NCBI RefSeq assembly: GCF_003937825.1
Contig: NZ_RSFW01000017.1
Span: 124,001 to 188,000, forward strand
Direction: 5' to 3'
Length of the DNA stretch: 64,000 nt
From: Mesobacillus subterraneus
GTDB taxonomy: Bacteria > Bacillota > Bacilli > Bacillales > Cytobacillaceae
Shown in pieces: positions 1-8,524 of this stretch (positions within the stretch are counted from its first letter, which is position 1; each line of letters starts with the position of its first letter). Position numbers and translations under genes: made by a program. The notes under the pieces were generated by a model. That model was not told the origin of the DNA, made no database searches, and was given only the letters and a program-made list of their open reading frames with translations.

Positions 1-415
1 GCAGCCATCTTCTTAACTGCTCTCTTTGGCGCTTCACCTGCAAAAGGGGGTCTTCGTACGTTTCAACCTTTTCATTGTATGTGCGGATAACTTGCCCCAG
101 AACTGGTTCAAATTCGATGATACCTGGCATATTTTTCGCTTCAATTAACAGGATGAATTTAGGGGATAACAAAAGGAAGTCAATTTGGAAAAAGTTTTTA
201 CCATATGGAAGGCGGATACTTTGAAAAATGTGAAAGTCGGTTTCGTGGAGGAGGTTGATGTGGTAATCGAGGTCCTGCTCACCTTTGAGGCCGGCTCTTC
301 TGATCAGCAAATCCTGCAAGATTTCAGCCCGCTTCGGATGGTTTAGAGGAAGCCTTCGCAATAATGCTTCGTCAATTAAAATTCTTAATGGTATTGATCT
401 TCTTTTTACAATCAA
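1..415 (-). CDS. NERD domain protein, N-terminal part (cut by window edge)
   Basis: The gene reads leftward off the window, so only about the first 138 codons are present. I chose the TTG at 415 because AAGGAG lies about 8 nt upstream and no ATG fits. The visible protein has a basic N-terminus (LIVKRRSIPLRI), a helical stretch, then the core of a nuclease-related domain: an FFQIDFLLLSP strand followed by LIEAKNMPG, which matches the D...(E)xK signature of NERD and restriction-endonuclease-like folds. NERD proteins in bacilli are mostly uncharacterised; a role in DNA or RNA processing is only inferred from the fold. The C-terminus is unseen, so an attached helicase, kinase or zinc domain cannot be excluded. 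Confidence 0.75.
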   Translation of the reverse strand, partial: MIVKRRSIPLRILIDEALLRRLPLNHPKRAEILQDLLIRRAGLKGEQDLDYHINLLHETDFHIFQSIRLPYGKNFFQIDFLLLSPKFILLIEAKNMPGIIEFEPVLGQVIRTYNEKVETYEDPLLQVKRQREQLRRWL

Positions 416-485
416 AATCTATCACTCCTTTATTTAGTCTAATTGCTTATTCAGCAAGAAAAGACAAATTCCTGCTTTCCTCAAC

Positions 486-512
486 AAAAAGACAGGCACA
501 CGGCCTGTCTCA
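486..512 (-). terminator. Intrinsic terminator after the alcohol dehydrogenase gene
   Basis: AGACAGGC (490-497) pairs with GCCTGTCT (503-510) around a 5-nt loop. On the minus strand the stem is followed by a run of T. It sits about 40 nt past the stop codon at 553. Confidence 0.8.
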
Positions 513-552
513 GCGATGAATTTAGGTTTGAACAGTCTTCCATAGGACATTC

Positions 553-1686
553 CTACGGCTTCAACACGACCTTAATACAATCATCCTTGCGGTCATTGAA
601 AATCTCGTATCCTTTTGCAGCATCTTCCAATGGAATCTTATGAGTAATGATGTCGGTCGGATCAAATTCGCCATTAACGACCATATCGAAAAGCTTAGGC
701 ATATAATGAATGACTGGCGCCTGCCCCATTTTCATTGTGATATTCCGCTCGAAGAACCTGCCTAGCGGGAACATGTTATACCTAAGGCCATAAACGCCTG
801 TCAACTGCACTGTACCGAACTTTCTAACTGCAGTATGTGCTATTTCAATGGCGGACAAAGTACCACCCTGTAGCTTCAATTTTTGTTCGACTTTTTCCAC
901 TGCTGATTTCTTCCCATCCATGCCGACGCAGTCGATGACGACATCTGCACCGCCATCAGTCAAATCCTGAAGGAATTTCCCTGGGTCATCCTCCTGGGTA
1001 AAATCAAAAATTTCCACATTATTCGTCTTTCTTGCATGTAGCAGCCTGTAATCCAGATGGTCAACAGCTATGACCCGCTTTGCCCCTTTCATCCAGGCAA
1101 ATTTTTGCGTCATCAACCCAACAGGTCCGCTGCCAAGAACGATGACAGTATCTCCCTTCTTTACCCCCGCATGTTCAACGCTCCACCATGCTGTTGGAAT
1201 GACATCTGAAAGGAATAAAAGCGACTCGTCTTCTAATTCACAAGATTCTGGTACGACAAAAGAAGTGAAGTCCGCATAAGGCACCTTTAAGTATTCAGCC
1301 TGTCCGCCGGGGTGGTTGCCGTATTGTTCTGTATATCCAAAGTAGGCGCCTGCATCTTTATAATCATTCGTGGTGTCACACTGGCTTTCCATCTGGTTCT
1401 GGCAGTAAAAGCACTCTCCACAGGAAACGTTAAAAGGAATGACGACGCGGTCTCCTTTTTTGACATTTTGTACTGCAGGCCCAACTTCTTCTACAATTCC
1501 CATCGGTTCATGCCCAATAATGTATCCTGGACGGAGAGGCATATTCCCTTGATACAGGTGCAGGTCTGACCCGCAAATCGCGGTAGAAGTTATTTTTACG
1601 ATCATATCCTTTTCATGTTCGATTTTCGGTGCTTCAACATTTTTCACCTGTACATCTTTAGAACCCTGATACGTAACTGCTTTCAC
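553..1686 (-). CDS. Zinc-dependent alcohol dehydrogenase, formaldehyde-dehydrogenase-like
   Basis: A 377-aa medium-chain dehydrogenase/reductase. The GTG at 1686 is preferred because GGGGTGG lies 6 nt upstream; the extension to 1716 adds residues not typical of the family. Visible features are the catalytic-zinc region CGSDLHLYQG followed by GHEPMGIVEEVG, a structural-zinc cysteine cluster (CGECFYCQNQMESQC) and a Rossmann motif (VLGSGPVGLMTQ). This subgroup, common in bacilli, resembles glutathione-independent formaldehyde dehydrogenase and threonine dehydrogenase-like enzymes. It should oxidise an alcohol or aldehyde with NAD(P), but the physiological substrate cannot be read from sequence. 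It is a single-gene unit with its own terminator. Confidence 0.88.
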   Translation of the reverse strand: MKAVTYQGSKDVQVKNVEAPKIEHEKDMIVKITSTAICGSDLHLYQGNMPLRPGYIIGHEPMGIVEEVGPAVQNVKKGDRVVIPFNVSCGECFYCQNQMESQCDTTNDYKDAGAYFGYTEQYGNHPGGQAEYLKVPYADFTSFVVPESCELEDESLLFLSDVIPTAWWSVEHAGVKKGDTVIVLGSGPVGLMTQKFAWMKGAKRVIAVDHLDYRLLHARKTNNVEIFDFTQEDDPGKFLQDLTDGGADVVIDCVGMDGKKSAVEKVEQKLKLQGGTLSAIEIAHTAVRKFGTVQLTGVYGLRYNMFPLGRFFERNITMKMGQAPVIHYMPKLFDMVVNGEFDPTDIITHKIPLEDAAKGYEIFNDRKDDCIKVVLKP

Positions 1687-1831
1687 TATTCGCCACCCCA
1701 TTCTTATAAAGTACATTTCAATTTTTCCCTATGGATATTTAGAAAAAACATGTTTGGAAGACTTACCAATAATTAGCTTGTACATAATGTGCCTTTTATT
1801 TAAGCACCTTAAATGATGGAGGTGTAGAAAA

Positions 1832-2032
1832 TTGGACCCTAAACAACCAGGAAATAAAAAAATGCCCGATTTTAAGGAACTGTCAGACAGGATGATTGCA
1901 CAGCCCGCCACTGGCCCCCAGCTGGTGATAAAAACAAATCTGGATCCTAGTGACGCTACTGAGGATAACCCTTATTACAGGAACGATCAGGTTACGGATT
2001 CTGAAAAATTCAAAGAATATTTCGAGGAGTAG
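1832..2032 (+). CDS. Small acidic hypothetical protein upstream of csgA
   Basis: A 66-aa protein starting at TTG 1832 with GGAGGTG about 8 nt upstream. It is hydrophilic, rich in D, P and N, with no cysteine or membrane segment. Its stop is 3 nt before the csgA start, and its last codons (GAGGAG) supply the csgA ribosome binding site, so the two genes are almost certainly co-transcribed and translationally coupled. That context suggests a spore role, but I do not recognise the family with confidence. Confidence 0.65.
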   Translation: MDPKQPGNKKMPDFKELSDRMIAQPATGPQLVIKTNLDPSDATEDNPYYRNDQVTDSEKFKEYFEE

Positions 2033-2035
2033 AAC

Positions 2036-2287
2036 ATGGAGAAGACACAGGCATATCTGCGCGAGATTGTTTCAAATTATACTGAAACCTATCCACTCAG
2101 TAAAAAAATATATAAAAGGCTGGAAGAGGGAAATTATCCTTCCGAAGGCGCTTTCGTTAAACATCTGACAATGGAAGAAATCGAATTTTTGAACAAAATA
2201 CTTCCTGAAGCGATTGAATATGCCAAGAACGAGCTTGATGAAGAACGTGCGCATCAGTTGAACGAAGTATATGAATTGCTTTTTTGA
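2036..2287 (+). CDS. csgA: Sporulation-specific small acid-soluble protein CsgA
   Basis: An 83-aa protein whose C-terminal RAHQLNEVYELLF and central EEIEFLNKILPEAIEYA resemble Bacillus CsgA, a sigma-G-dependent small acid-soluble protein of the forespore; length also fits (82 aa in B. subtilis, from memory). ATG 2036 uses GAGGAG inside the end of the upstream gene. It is distinct from alpha/beta-type SASPs, which carry a GPR cleavage motif not seen here. It is followed by a bidirectional terminator shared with the convergent BrkB-family gene. I did not find a convincing sigma-G promoter by eye. Confidence 0.65.
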   Translation: MEKTQAYLREIVSNYTETYPLSKKIYKRLEEGNYPSEGAFVKHLTMEEIEFLNKILPEAIEYAKNELDEERAHQLNEVYELLF

Positions 2288-2316
2288 TTTTTGGAACTCG
2301 TTAAAATACAGAAAAA

Positions 2317-2345
2317 AAAACAGCAGATCATCTGCTGTTTTTTCA
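2317..2345. terminator. Bidirectional intrinsic terminator
   Basis: AACAGCAGA (2319-2327) and TCTGCTGTT (2331-2339) form a 9-bp stem with A and T tracts on opposite sides. It serves csgA (+) and the YihY/BrkB gene (-). Confidence 0.85.
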
Positions 2346-2347
2346 TT

Positions 2348-3205
2348 TTATCCTCTTGCTGTGGTTGTTGTTTCTTCGATTGGCTCGCCTGTTTTATCTC
2401 TGTGATAAATCGCGTTGATTTCCCCGCCAAGGACCAGGGCAAGCCCAGTCAGGAACAACCATAGCATCAGGACGATGACACCGCCAAGGCTTCCATATGT
2501 GGCTGAGTAGTTGCCAAAGTTGCTGACATAGAATGAAAACCCAAGTGAGATCAATTGCCAAACAATTGTGGCGAAAATAGCTCCCGGAATGACATGTTTA
2601 AATGGATAGTGCTTGTTTGGTGCGACCTTGTACAATCCGGCAATGACGGCTACCATGACAACAAAGGCCACGATCCACCTTACCACATTGAAAATCACAT
2701 CAAATGGGGCAGGTATATGGATGAAGGCCTGGATTCCATCCAGGATGACCTTACCGAATACTGGCAGCAATAACGCGACGACAAAGGCTAAAATCAAGCC
2801 AATTGTCAGCATGATGGATACAAGTCTGGCTTTAATGAATGACCTGGTTTCCTTGACGTCAAAGGCAATATTCATTGCCCTTATGAAAGCATTCATGCCA
2901 TTGGACGCTGACCAGATGGTTCCGATGATCCCGAATGTCAGCAATCCGCCATTCCGTTCGCTCACCAGTTTGATTACATTTTCCCTGAGCAGCTGGGCCG
3001 ATTCGGATGGGAGCAATTTATTCACGACATCAATTGCTTTTTGCGGATCGATATTTAGATATGGAACAATTGCGATTAATAAAATCAGCATCGGGAACAG
3101 CGCCAGCATATAATAGTATGCTTGTTGCGCAGCCAAGCCCGTAGCCTGGTCCTCTTTCAGCTCCTTCATAAGTGTTTTTCCGTATTGTATCATCTTTTCT
3201 TTCAA
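2348..3205 (-). CDS. YihY/virulence factor BrkB family membrane protein
   Basis: About 285 aa with roughly six hydrophobic segments. Family landmarks visible are the N-terminal AAQQAYYYMLALFPMLI block, the central GLLTFGIIGTIWSASNGMNAF motif and the C-terminal YGSLGGVIVLMLWLFLTGLALVLGGE segment. The family (YfkH in B. subtilis) was once misassigned as ribonuclease BN; its transport or envelope function is unsettled. The start is ambiguous: TTG 3205 has GAGGTGA about 5 nt upstream, whereas the in-frame GTG at 3214 lacks a spaced ribosome binding site. The C-terminus is hydrophilic (EPIEETTTTARG). Confidence 0.85.
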   Translation of the reverse strand: MKEKMIQYGKTLMKELKEDQATGLAAQQAYYYMLALFPMLILLIAIVPYLNIDPQKAIDVVNKLLPSESAQLLRENVIKLVSERNGGLLTFGIIGTIWSASNGMNAFIRAMNIAFDVKETRSFIKARLVSIMLTIGLILAFVVALLLPVFGKVILDGIQAFIHIPAPFDVIFNVVRWIVAFVVMVAVIAGLYKVAPNKHYPFKHVIPGAIFATIVWQLISLGFSFYVSNFGNYSATYGSLGGVIVLMLWLFLTGLALVLGGEINAIYHRDKTGEPIEETTTTARG

Positions 3206-3296
3206 ATAACTCACCTCTCGTTGGCATCCTGTATGCTTCTCTTTTCCCTGCCATGGAGAGTTTTAATCATGATAAATTAACCCAGTAAAGACAATG

Positions 3297-3328
3297 AAAA
3301 AAGGCCTGCCTTTTGAAAGGGCGGCCAT
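3297..3328 (-). terminator. Intrinsic terminator after yteA
   Basis: GGCCGCCCTTT and AAAGGCAGGCC (minus strand, 3303-3326) form a near-perfect stem followed by TTTTTT. It lies just past the stop at 3335. Confidence 0.8.
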
Positions 3329-3334
3329 ATTACT

Positions 3335-4090
3335 TTATTTATCATCTTCCACATATGGGTCATGCTCGTAAGCAGGAAGGTCTCCAAATGTCGTCATGAT
3401 CCCTTCCTGATCCAACTCATCTTCATATTTTTCATGCTGCTTATTGGGGTATACGGTAATTTCTTTTCCAGTAATATCATTGCCCACAAAGTTTTCGAAG
3501 TCCTCGACATAACCGACATTCTCTTCTGATTCAATATAGACATCATTATAATTGTCCTGTGGTGTGACAAAATCCGAAGGAGTCTCCGAAGTTCCCCAGC
3601 TCGAAACCTCCTGCCAGGAATCCTCTGCATCATAGGCGACATTTTCGTCCTTATTGTCCAAATCAAATTTTCCGAAGGGCGGCATCAATACCCCTTCTTC
3701 AATCGGACGGTTATGGGATACAGTCCTGTCTGGCGTGTGTTCGATGCAAAAAGTGGTTTCAGGAACCGCCTCAAGGCGTTCAAACGGAATATCTTTTCCG
3801 CATACCTCGCACTTTCCGTATGTTCCCTTTTCAATCGCATTGAGTGCTTTCTCGATATTCTGGATCTGGTATTCGACATGATCGTTCAATGCGATATCTT
3901 TCTCGCGTTCATATAATTCAGTACCTTCGTCCCCAGGATGGTTATCATAGCTTGAAAGCTCGCCGGTTGACTCATGGGCATGGCCGCTTGTCAAATCGAA
4001 GTGGTCATTGCCGTCAAGATGGGACTCCAGATCCTTTTTATTATTGAGAAGCTCTGCCTTGAATGCCGACAGCTGGCCATTTGTAAGCAT
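3335..4090 (-). CDS. yteA: TraR/DksA-type zinc finger protein YteA
   Basis: 251 aa from ATG 4090, with AAAGGAG 9 nt upstream; the in-frame extension to 4135 lacks a ribosome site. The N-terminal half is a DksA-like coiled coil with SSYDNHPGDEGTELYEREKD. It is followed by a C4-type finger in which CEVCGKDIP supplies the first pair and CIEH the second, so the fourth ligand appears to be His. The C-terminal 120 residues are acidic, as in B. subtilis YteA, a sporulation-expressed protein of unknown molecular role. DksA relatives bind RNA polymerase through its secondary channel; whether YteA does so is not established. Confidence 0.85.
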   Translation of the reverse strand: MLTNGQLSAFKAELLNNKKDLESHLDGNDHFDLTSGHAHESTGELSSYDNHPGDEGTELYEREKDIALNDHVEYQIQNIEKALNAIEKGTYGKCEVCGKDIPFERLEAVPETTFCIEHTPDRTVSHNRPIEEGVLMPPFGKFDLDNKDENVAYDAEDSWQEVSSWGTSETPSDFVTPQDNYNDVYIESEENVGYVEDFENFVGNDITGKEITVYPNKQHEKYEDELDQEGIMTTFGDLPAYEHDPYVEDDK

Positions 4091-4241
4091 ATCAGCTGCT
4101 CCTTTCTTTAATGCTTTTTTCTTAGCTTGCTGCAACGGCCGGTATTTAATAAAAGGTAATAAGTGTTAGCTGTTCAACAAGTACCATTTTTTCCACAATA
4201 GTCATAGTATATATGACTAATTACTATCTGGAGTGATGCCT

Positions 4242-5021
4242 ATGCCACTTTTTGTAAACGGATCTGTTTCACCGCTGGTGTTTAACAGGGATGAAAATGC
4301 AGCTGAGCGAAGCAATCAGTCTCTATATCGCCTTAACTTTTTGGAGGAAGTACTGAATGAACAGCAAAAATTGAACAATGAATTGACCGGAAGTGTTACC
4401 CATTTTGATGCTTCCCTGGAGAAAAACCGTCATGAACAGTATACCCAATTCCAAGAACTGATTTCTTTCTTGACGAAGCAGGAGAATATTTCGGAACGAG
4501 TAATGGAGAATATATCTGAACAAAAGGAATCCACTTCCGGCATTGATGAAAAGCTCCTTAAGCTGGAGGGAATGCATGAGCAATTTGCTAAGGCGTTTTT
4601 AAGCAAGGAATTGACCAATCAGGCTATCCTTGACCAGCTTGCCCATCAGCAAGCGATGATCCAGGAATTGAACAGGAAACTCCTTGAATACGAGGATGTC
4701 ACCACCGCACTGGTTGTACAGGCGAAGAAACAGGAGGAACTCCAAAACATCATCACTAAGCATGATGATTTACAGGGAATTTTCCACGAAACCATTATGG
4801 AACGTCTGGACAAACAAGATGCAGCCAGCGGGACCATTAGCGATCAGCTTGGCGAGATCAATACTTCTTTATCAGCAAAAGCAACGGCCATTATGGATAA
4901 AATAGAACATCAGTATACAAAATTCACCCAGTTTTTCCTAAATCTTATCGTACCCAGTTTATCCCAGAGGAAAATGATCGATGGAAAAACGTTTAAGACA
5001 AAAGTAAAAAAGGAAAACTAA
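4242..5021 (+). CDS. Coiled-coil protein of unknown function
   Basis: 259 aa from ATG 4242, chosen over GTG 4233 and ATG 4236 because CTGGAG lies 8 nt upstream. After a short N-terminus (MPLFVNGSVSPLVF) nearly the whole protein is predicted coiled coil, with heptad-like runs rich in E, Q, L and K. The C-terminus has a hydrophobic patch (TQFFLNLIVPSL) and a basic tail. There are no cysteines, signal peptide or enzymatic motifs. It stands alone between a divergent yteA and a convergent cell-wall protein gene. A structural or scaffolding role is possible but not supported by any recognised family. Confidence 0.75.
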   Translation: MPLFVNGSVSPLVFNRDENAAERSNQSLYRLNFLEEVLNEQQKLNNELTGSVTHFDASLEKNRHEQYTQFQELISFLTKQENISERVMENISEQKESTSGIDEKLLKLEGMHEQFAKAFLSKELTNQAILDQLAHQQAMIQELNRKLLEYEDVTTALVVQAKKQEELQNIITKHDDLQGIFHETIMERLDKQDAASGTISDQLGEINTSLSAKATAIMDKIEHQYTKFTQFFLNLIVPSLSQRKMIDGKTFKTKVKKEN

Positions 5022-5024
5022 AAA

Positions 5025-5054
5025 AAAGCATTGGCAGCTTTTTGCCAATGCTTT
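5025..5054. terminator. Bidirectional intrinsic terminator
   Basis: AAAGCATTGGCA (5025-5036) pairs with TGCCAATGCTTT (5043-5054), a 12-bp stem flanked by A and T tracts. It is shared by the two convergent genes. Confidence 0.9.
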
Positions 5055-5061
5055 CACTATT

Positions 5062-5823
5062 CTAATCTAAAATCGTAACTTTCACTTGTTTTCTTCCCCA
5101 TTGAAGTGCACCGCTCTGGCTAGGGATGAACACATCAATGCGATTTCCTTTAATCGCTCCGCCGATATCCTCGGCAGTTGCATAACCATATCCTTCGACA
5201 TGCACACGAGTTCCAAGCGGGATGACGGATGGGTCAACCGCAATAACTTTGGCATCAGGATTTGTTTTCAGGTTTACACCTGTCTTGGTAATACCAGAAC
5301 ATCCTTCACAATTGGCTGTATAAGCTGTCGCTTCCACAGTAATCTGTTTTGATGATGCAGCCGGCTTTGATGCTGCCGGAGTTGATTTTGGTTGTGCTGC
5401 AGGTGCTGCTACTGGAGTTGCCGCTGGTTTAGCGGTATTGGCTTTTTTTGTTTTAATTTCTGCAGGCATATCTGTGTAGATAGCCAGACTCATTCCTGGA
5501 TGGATGATATCAGAAGATAATTTATTCCATTCTTTAACTTCATTAACTGATACTCCATATGATTTTGCAATATTCCAGAGAGTATCCCCTTTTCTGACTT
5601 GTGCATACTTAATTGGAGAAACTTCTAATAAATCGTTTGGATGAATTACATCGCTGGATAGATTGTTCCATTTTTTCAAGGACTCTACTGATACGCCGTA
5701 TTCCATTGAAATACCCCAAAGTGTATCTCCCTTATGTACGACGATTTCCTCTGCCTGTGCTTGTGTGCCGGCAGCTCCAGAAATTGCCGCAGCAGCAACC
5801 AATGATAATAATGACTTTTTCAT
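5062..5823 (-). CDS. Secreted LysM-LysM-3D domain cell-wall hydrolase (YocH-like)
   Basis: 253 aa from ATG 5823, which has GGGAGG 6 nt upstream. A Sec signal peptide ends at TQAQAEE. Two LysM repeats follow (HKGDTLWGISMEYGVSVESL and RKGDTLWNIAKSYGVSVNEV), then a low-complexity Ala/Pro/Thr linker. The C-terminal 3D domain has the DPSVIPLGTRVHVEGYG and AEDIGGAIKGNRIDVF strands, including the aspartates typical of MltA/3D enzymes. LysM binds peptidoglycan and the 3D fold is lytic-transglycosylase-like. B. subtilis YocH, the closest architecture, is controlled by WalRK; I could not find a good WalR box in the AT-rich upstream region. Confidence 0.88.
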   Translation of the reverse strand: MKKSLLSLVAAAAISGAAGTQAQAEEIVVHKGDTLWGISMEYGVSVESLKKWNNLSSDVIHPNDLLEVSPIKYAQVRKGDTLWNIAKSYGVSVNEVKEWNKLSSDIIHPGMSLAIYTDMPAEIKTKKANTAKPAATPVAAPAAQPKSTPAASKPAASSKQITVEATAYTANCEGCSGITKTGVNLKTNPDAKVIAVDPSVIPLGTRVHVEGYGYATAEDIGGAIKGNRIDVFIPSQSGALQWGRKQVKVTILD

Positions 5824-6140
5824 TTGTTTGCCTCCCATCGGCTAATTTTTATCACGTGAATTATCGTAACATAGAATTTCTGGAGAAAAAGAACAAGCAT
5901 ATTTAAGTTTAGTTACGAGAATAACAGAATTATAACGATAAGATGTCATATATTCTGAAAATTCAGTTAAAATAATACTTTTGTCCGTATAATTTCTAGA
6001 TTACTTGAAAATTATTCTATGTATTTCATCCTTACCCATATTTTTCCGACGAACTTCCACCTCACCTTTTAAAAAAATTTGGCTTTCATTAAACTAAACT
6101 TGGGTCACTTGTGCATATTTCTATGAAAAATGCCTAAATA
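5824..6140. other. AT-rich intergenic region without a gene
   Basis: About 315 nt between the YocH-like gene and the FDH terminator. It is strongly AT-rich with no usable reading frame. It presumably holds the promoter and 5' leader of the leftward YocH-like gene. No riboswitch or convincing operator was recognised. Confidence 0.5.
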
Positions 6141-6178
6141 AAAACAGCTAAAACCCTCGAGGGATTTTAGCTGTTTTT
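6141..6178 (-). terminator. Intrinsic terminator of the formate dehydrogenase gene
   Basis: A long stem: AACAGCTAAAA plus CCC pairs with GGG plus TTTTAGCTGTT around TCGA, with T/A tracts either side. It abuts the stop codon at 6179. Confidence 0.9.
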
Positions 6179-8239
6179 TTATGCGATTGTTTCAATCTTG
6201 ACTGCACACGCTTTGAACTCTGCAGTTCCAGAGATAGGATCATATTCATTCAAGGTAAGGACATTGGTTGGCACCTCTGACCAGTGAAAGCTCATGAAAA
6301 CAAGTCCAGGAACCACCTGTTCTGTGATCTTAGTTTTTACTGTCAGGGAGCCGCGCCTTGAACTGACCTTTACAAGATCACCATTATTGATGTTCAGGCG
6401 TGCTGCATCCACTGGATGGATATCGAGCGTCTCTTCTGTTTGTTTAATTTTTACACCAGCAGCGTAATGCCTGGTCTGGGTATGTGTGTTGTATGACTCG
6501 TAACGTCTGCCTGTTGTCAATGTGAAAGGATAAAGTTCATCCGGTTTTTCCAGAGGCGGCGTAAAATCTACGGGCACGAAACTTGAACGTCTCTCGGCTT
6601 CTTTATCAGCATGGAATCTTTCGTGAAGGATCTTTGTCCCTGGATGTGATTCATCAGGACATGGATAATGGATGCCGTACTCATTTTCCAGGCGCGCGTA
6701 TGTGATTCCGCCATACATCTCCCACGCAAGCTCCCTTACTTCATCCCATATTCCTTCGCTTGATTGATAGCTCATTGGATATCCCATCAGTGTAGATAAG
6801 TCGCAGAGAATTTCCCAATCCTCTTTGACATTTGGCTGGGCTTCAATTGCAGTCCGTACCCGCTGGACTCGCCTGTCTGTGTTTGTGTATGTTCCGTCAA
6901 CTTCACCCCAGGACTTAGCCGGCAATACGACATCTGCCATTTCTGCCGTCTCAGTCATGAAGATATCCTGTACAATCAACAAATCCAACTTCTCTAACAA
7001 TGTTCTTGTATGATTCATATGGACATCAGCGAGGAGTGGATTTTCACCGATACAATATAAGGCTTTAATCTCTCCTGTTTCAATTTTGTCGAATGTCCTT
7101 GTCTGGGTATCTCCCACTTTTTGACTGATTTCTACATTCCAGGCTTTTTCAAACCGCTGGCGGTAATCATCATTCAGCAAACTCACCGCACCTGTAAGCT
7201 GGTTGGGCAGACATCCCATATCGCCCGCACCCTGGACGTTATTTTGCCCCCTCAGCGGCATAATGCCTGAACCTTTCTTGCCGATCTGTCCAGTAAGGAG
7301 CGCGAGATTGGCAATATCGAACACATTGTTCACCCCACAATGATGCTCTGTAATCCCCAGTGTGTAAGCAATCATGGATTTGCTGGAAGTGGCATACATT
7401 CTCGCCACCTCTGCAATTTCCTCAGCAGATAGACCAGTGAGTTCCGCAGAATATTCAGGTGTATAACGAGCTACTTTTGCCTGTAATGCATCAAAATCTT
7501 CTGTATGCTTGCCAATGAACCCTTGATCATATAATCCTTCTTTGATGATGACGTGAATCATCGCATTAATAAGGGCAATATCCGTACCGACGTTGATTTG
7601 CAAATGCTTGTGCGCCGATTTGACCATATCAATACTTCGCGGATCAATGACAACGATTTGGAGACCTCCTTTGGCCGCCTTTTTTATTCTGTTGCCGATA
7701 ATCGGATGGGCTTCAGTAGTGTTTGAACCCATTAATAACAACACTTCCGCTTCATCAATATCTTCCAGAGTATTCGTCGGGAACCCGCTTCCAAACACAG
7801 TCGCCAGACCGGCGACACTAGGAGCGTGTCAGGTTCGGTTACAGCCATCGATATTATTACTGCCGATCACAGTCCTCATGAATTTTTGTGTAATATAATT
7901 TGATTCATTTGTTGTCCGAGCACAGGCGAACATCGAAATCGCATCTGGACCAAAGTCTTTTTTTAGAGCAGACAGACGGTTGGAGATATAATCATATGCC
8001 TCCTGCCAAGAAACCTTCACCAGCTGGCCAGCTTTCCTGATCATGGGAGAATTCAGTCGTTCCGGGGCATGGACATATTGATAAGCAAACGCACCTTTCA
8101 CACATGTCTGTCCCTTGTTCACAGGTGCCTCCTTATCTCCTCTGATTTTCACTATTTTGTTGTCCTCAACCTCCAATATAAGACCGCAGCCTGTACCACA
8201 ATAGCCGCAGACGGTCTTAACCTGGCTTTTTGAAGTCAT
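6179..8239 (-). CDS. fdhF: Selenocysteine-containing formate dehydrogenase, catalytic subunit
   Basis: One 686-residue gene interrupted by an in-frame TGA at 7831-7829 (codon 137). Both halves are in the same frame and the reading is GCNRT-(TGA)-HAPSVAGLA, exactly where E. coli FdhF has selenocysteine followed by His. I therefore read the TGA as Sec, not as a stop. ATG 8239 has GGAGGGG 5 nt upstream. The N-terminus binds one [4Fe-4S] cluster (C11, C14, C18, C46). The rest is a molybdopterin oxidoreductase with bis-MGD-binding segments and a C-terminal molydopterin dinucleotide-binding domain (TGRRYESYNTHTQTRH). It lacks the N-terminal ferredoxin-like domain of the approximately 980-aa B. subtilis YrhE type, so it resembles FDH-H. 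It should oxidise formate to CO2; its electron partner is not encoded nearby. Confidence 0.93.
7800..7831 (-). promoter_or_regulatory. Bacterial SECIS element with its UGA codon
   Basis: Directly 3' of the TGA (7831-7829) the mRNA can form GTCGCC-GGTCT-GGCGAC (7816-7800), a perfect 6-bp stem capped by GGUCU. The GGUCU loop and the 18-nt distance from UGA to that loop match the E. coli fdhF SECIS as I remember it. This element would recruit SelB for selenocysteine insertion. Confidence 0.85.
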
Positions 8240-8342
8240 TTCTTCCCCTCCTGCGTTTTTTATTAGTGCATCCTCGAATGGTGCTCCTTCTTCTTTTGTG
8301 TTGAGTTTTTTCTGAAGCAGAAAGAAGCTCGGGATAACCAAA

Positions 8343-8358
8343 ATGAAAGTGCTTTCAT
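8343..8358. promoter_or_regulatory. Palindromic operator candidate (cre-like) upstream of fdhF
   Basis: ATGAAAGTGCTTTCAT has perfect 7-bp arms and matches the Bacillus cre consensus WTGNAANCGNWWNCAW at 15 of 16 positions (T for C in the core). It lies about 105 nt upstream of the fdhF start. CcpA control is an inference; another dimeric regulator is equally possible. Confidence 0.45.
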
Positions 8359-8489
8359 ACTTTCATAGTAGTCTAAATTTTCCTGCTGATGTTGAAAAAT
8401 CAAAAGATTTTTTTGTCGTATTTGCAACAATTTATCGACAAAAGTAAACATTCGCTCCCTTTCTGCGCCTTATAGTCCTAATGAAAGCA

Positions 8490-8516
8490 AAAAGACAGGA
8501 TTTCTCCTGTCTTTTA
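8490..8516 (-). terminator. Intrinsic terminator of the MHYT-PAS kinase gene
   Basis: AAAGACAGGA (8491-8500) and TCCTGTCTTT (8505-8514) form a 10-bp stem. It lies about 10 nt past the stop at 8525. Confidence 0.8.
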
Positions 8517-8524
8517 AAATTTTT

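Noticed and set aside
4323-4583. Antisense ORFs within the coiled-coil gene
   Set aside because: They arise from the biased codon composition of the coiled coil; the plus-strand gene has a proper ribosome site and terminator.
7829-7831. Reading the TGA as a frame-ending mutation, making fdhF a pseudogene
   Set aside because: Both halves stay in frame, the codon sits at the exact Sec position, and a GGUCU-loop SECIS hairpin follows at the right distance.
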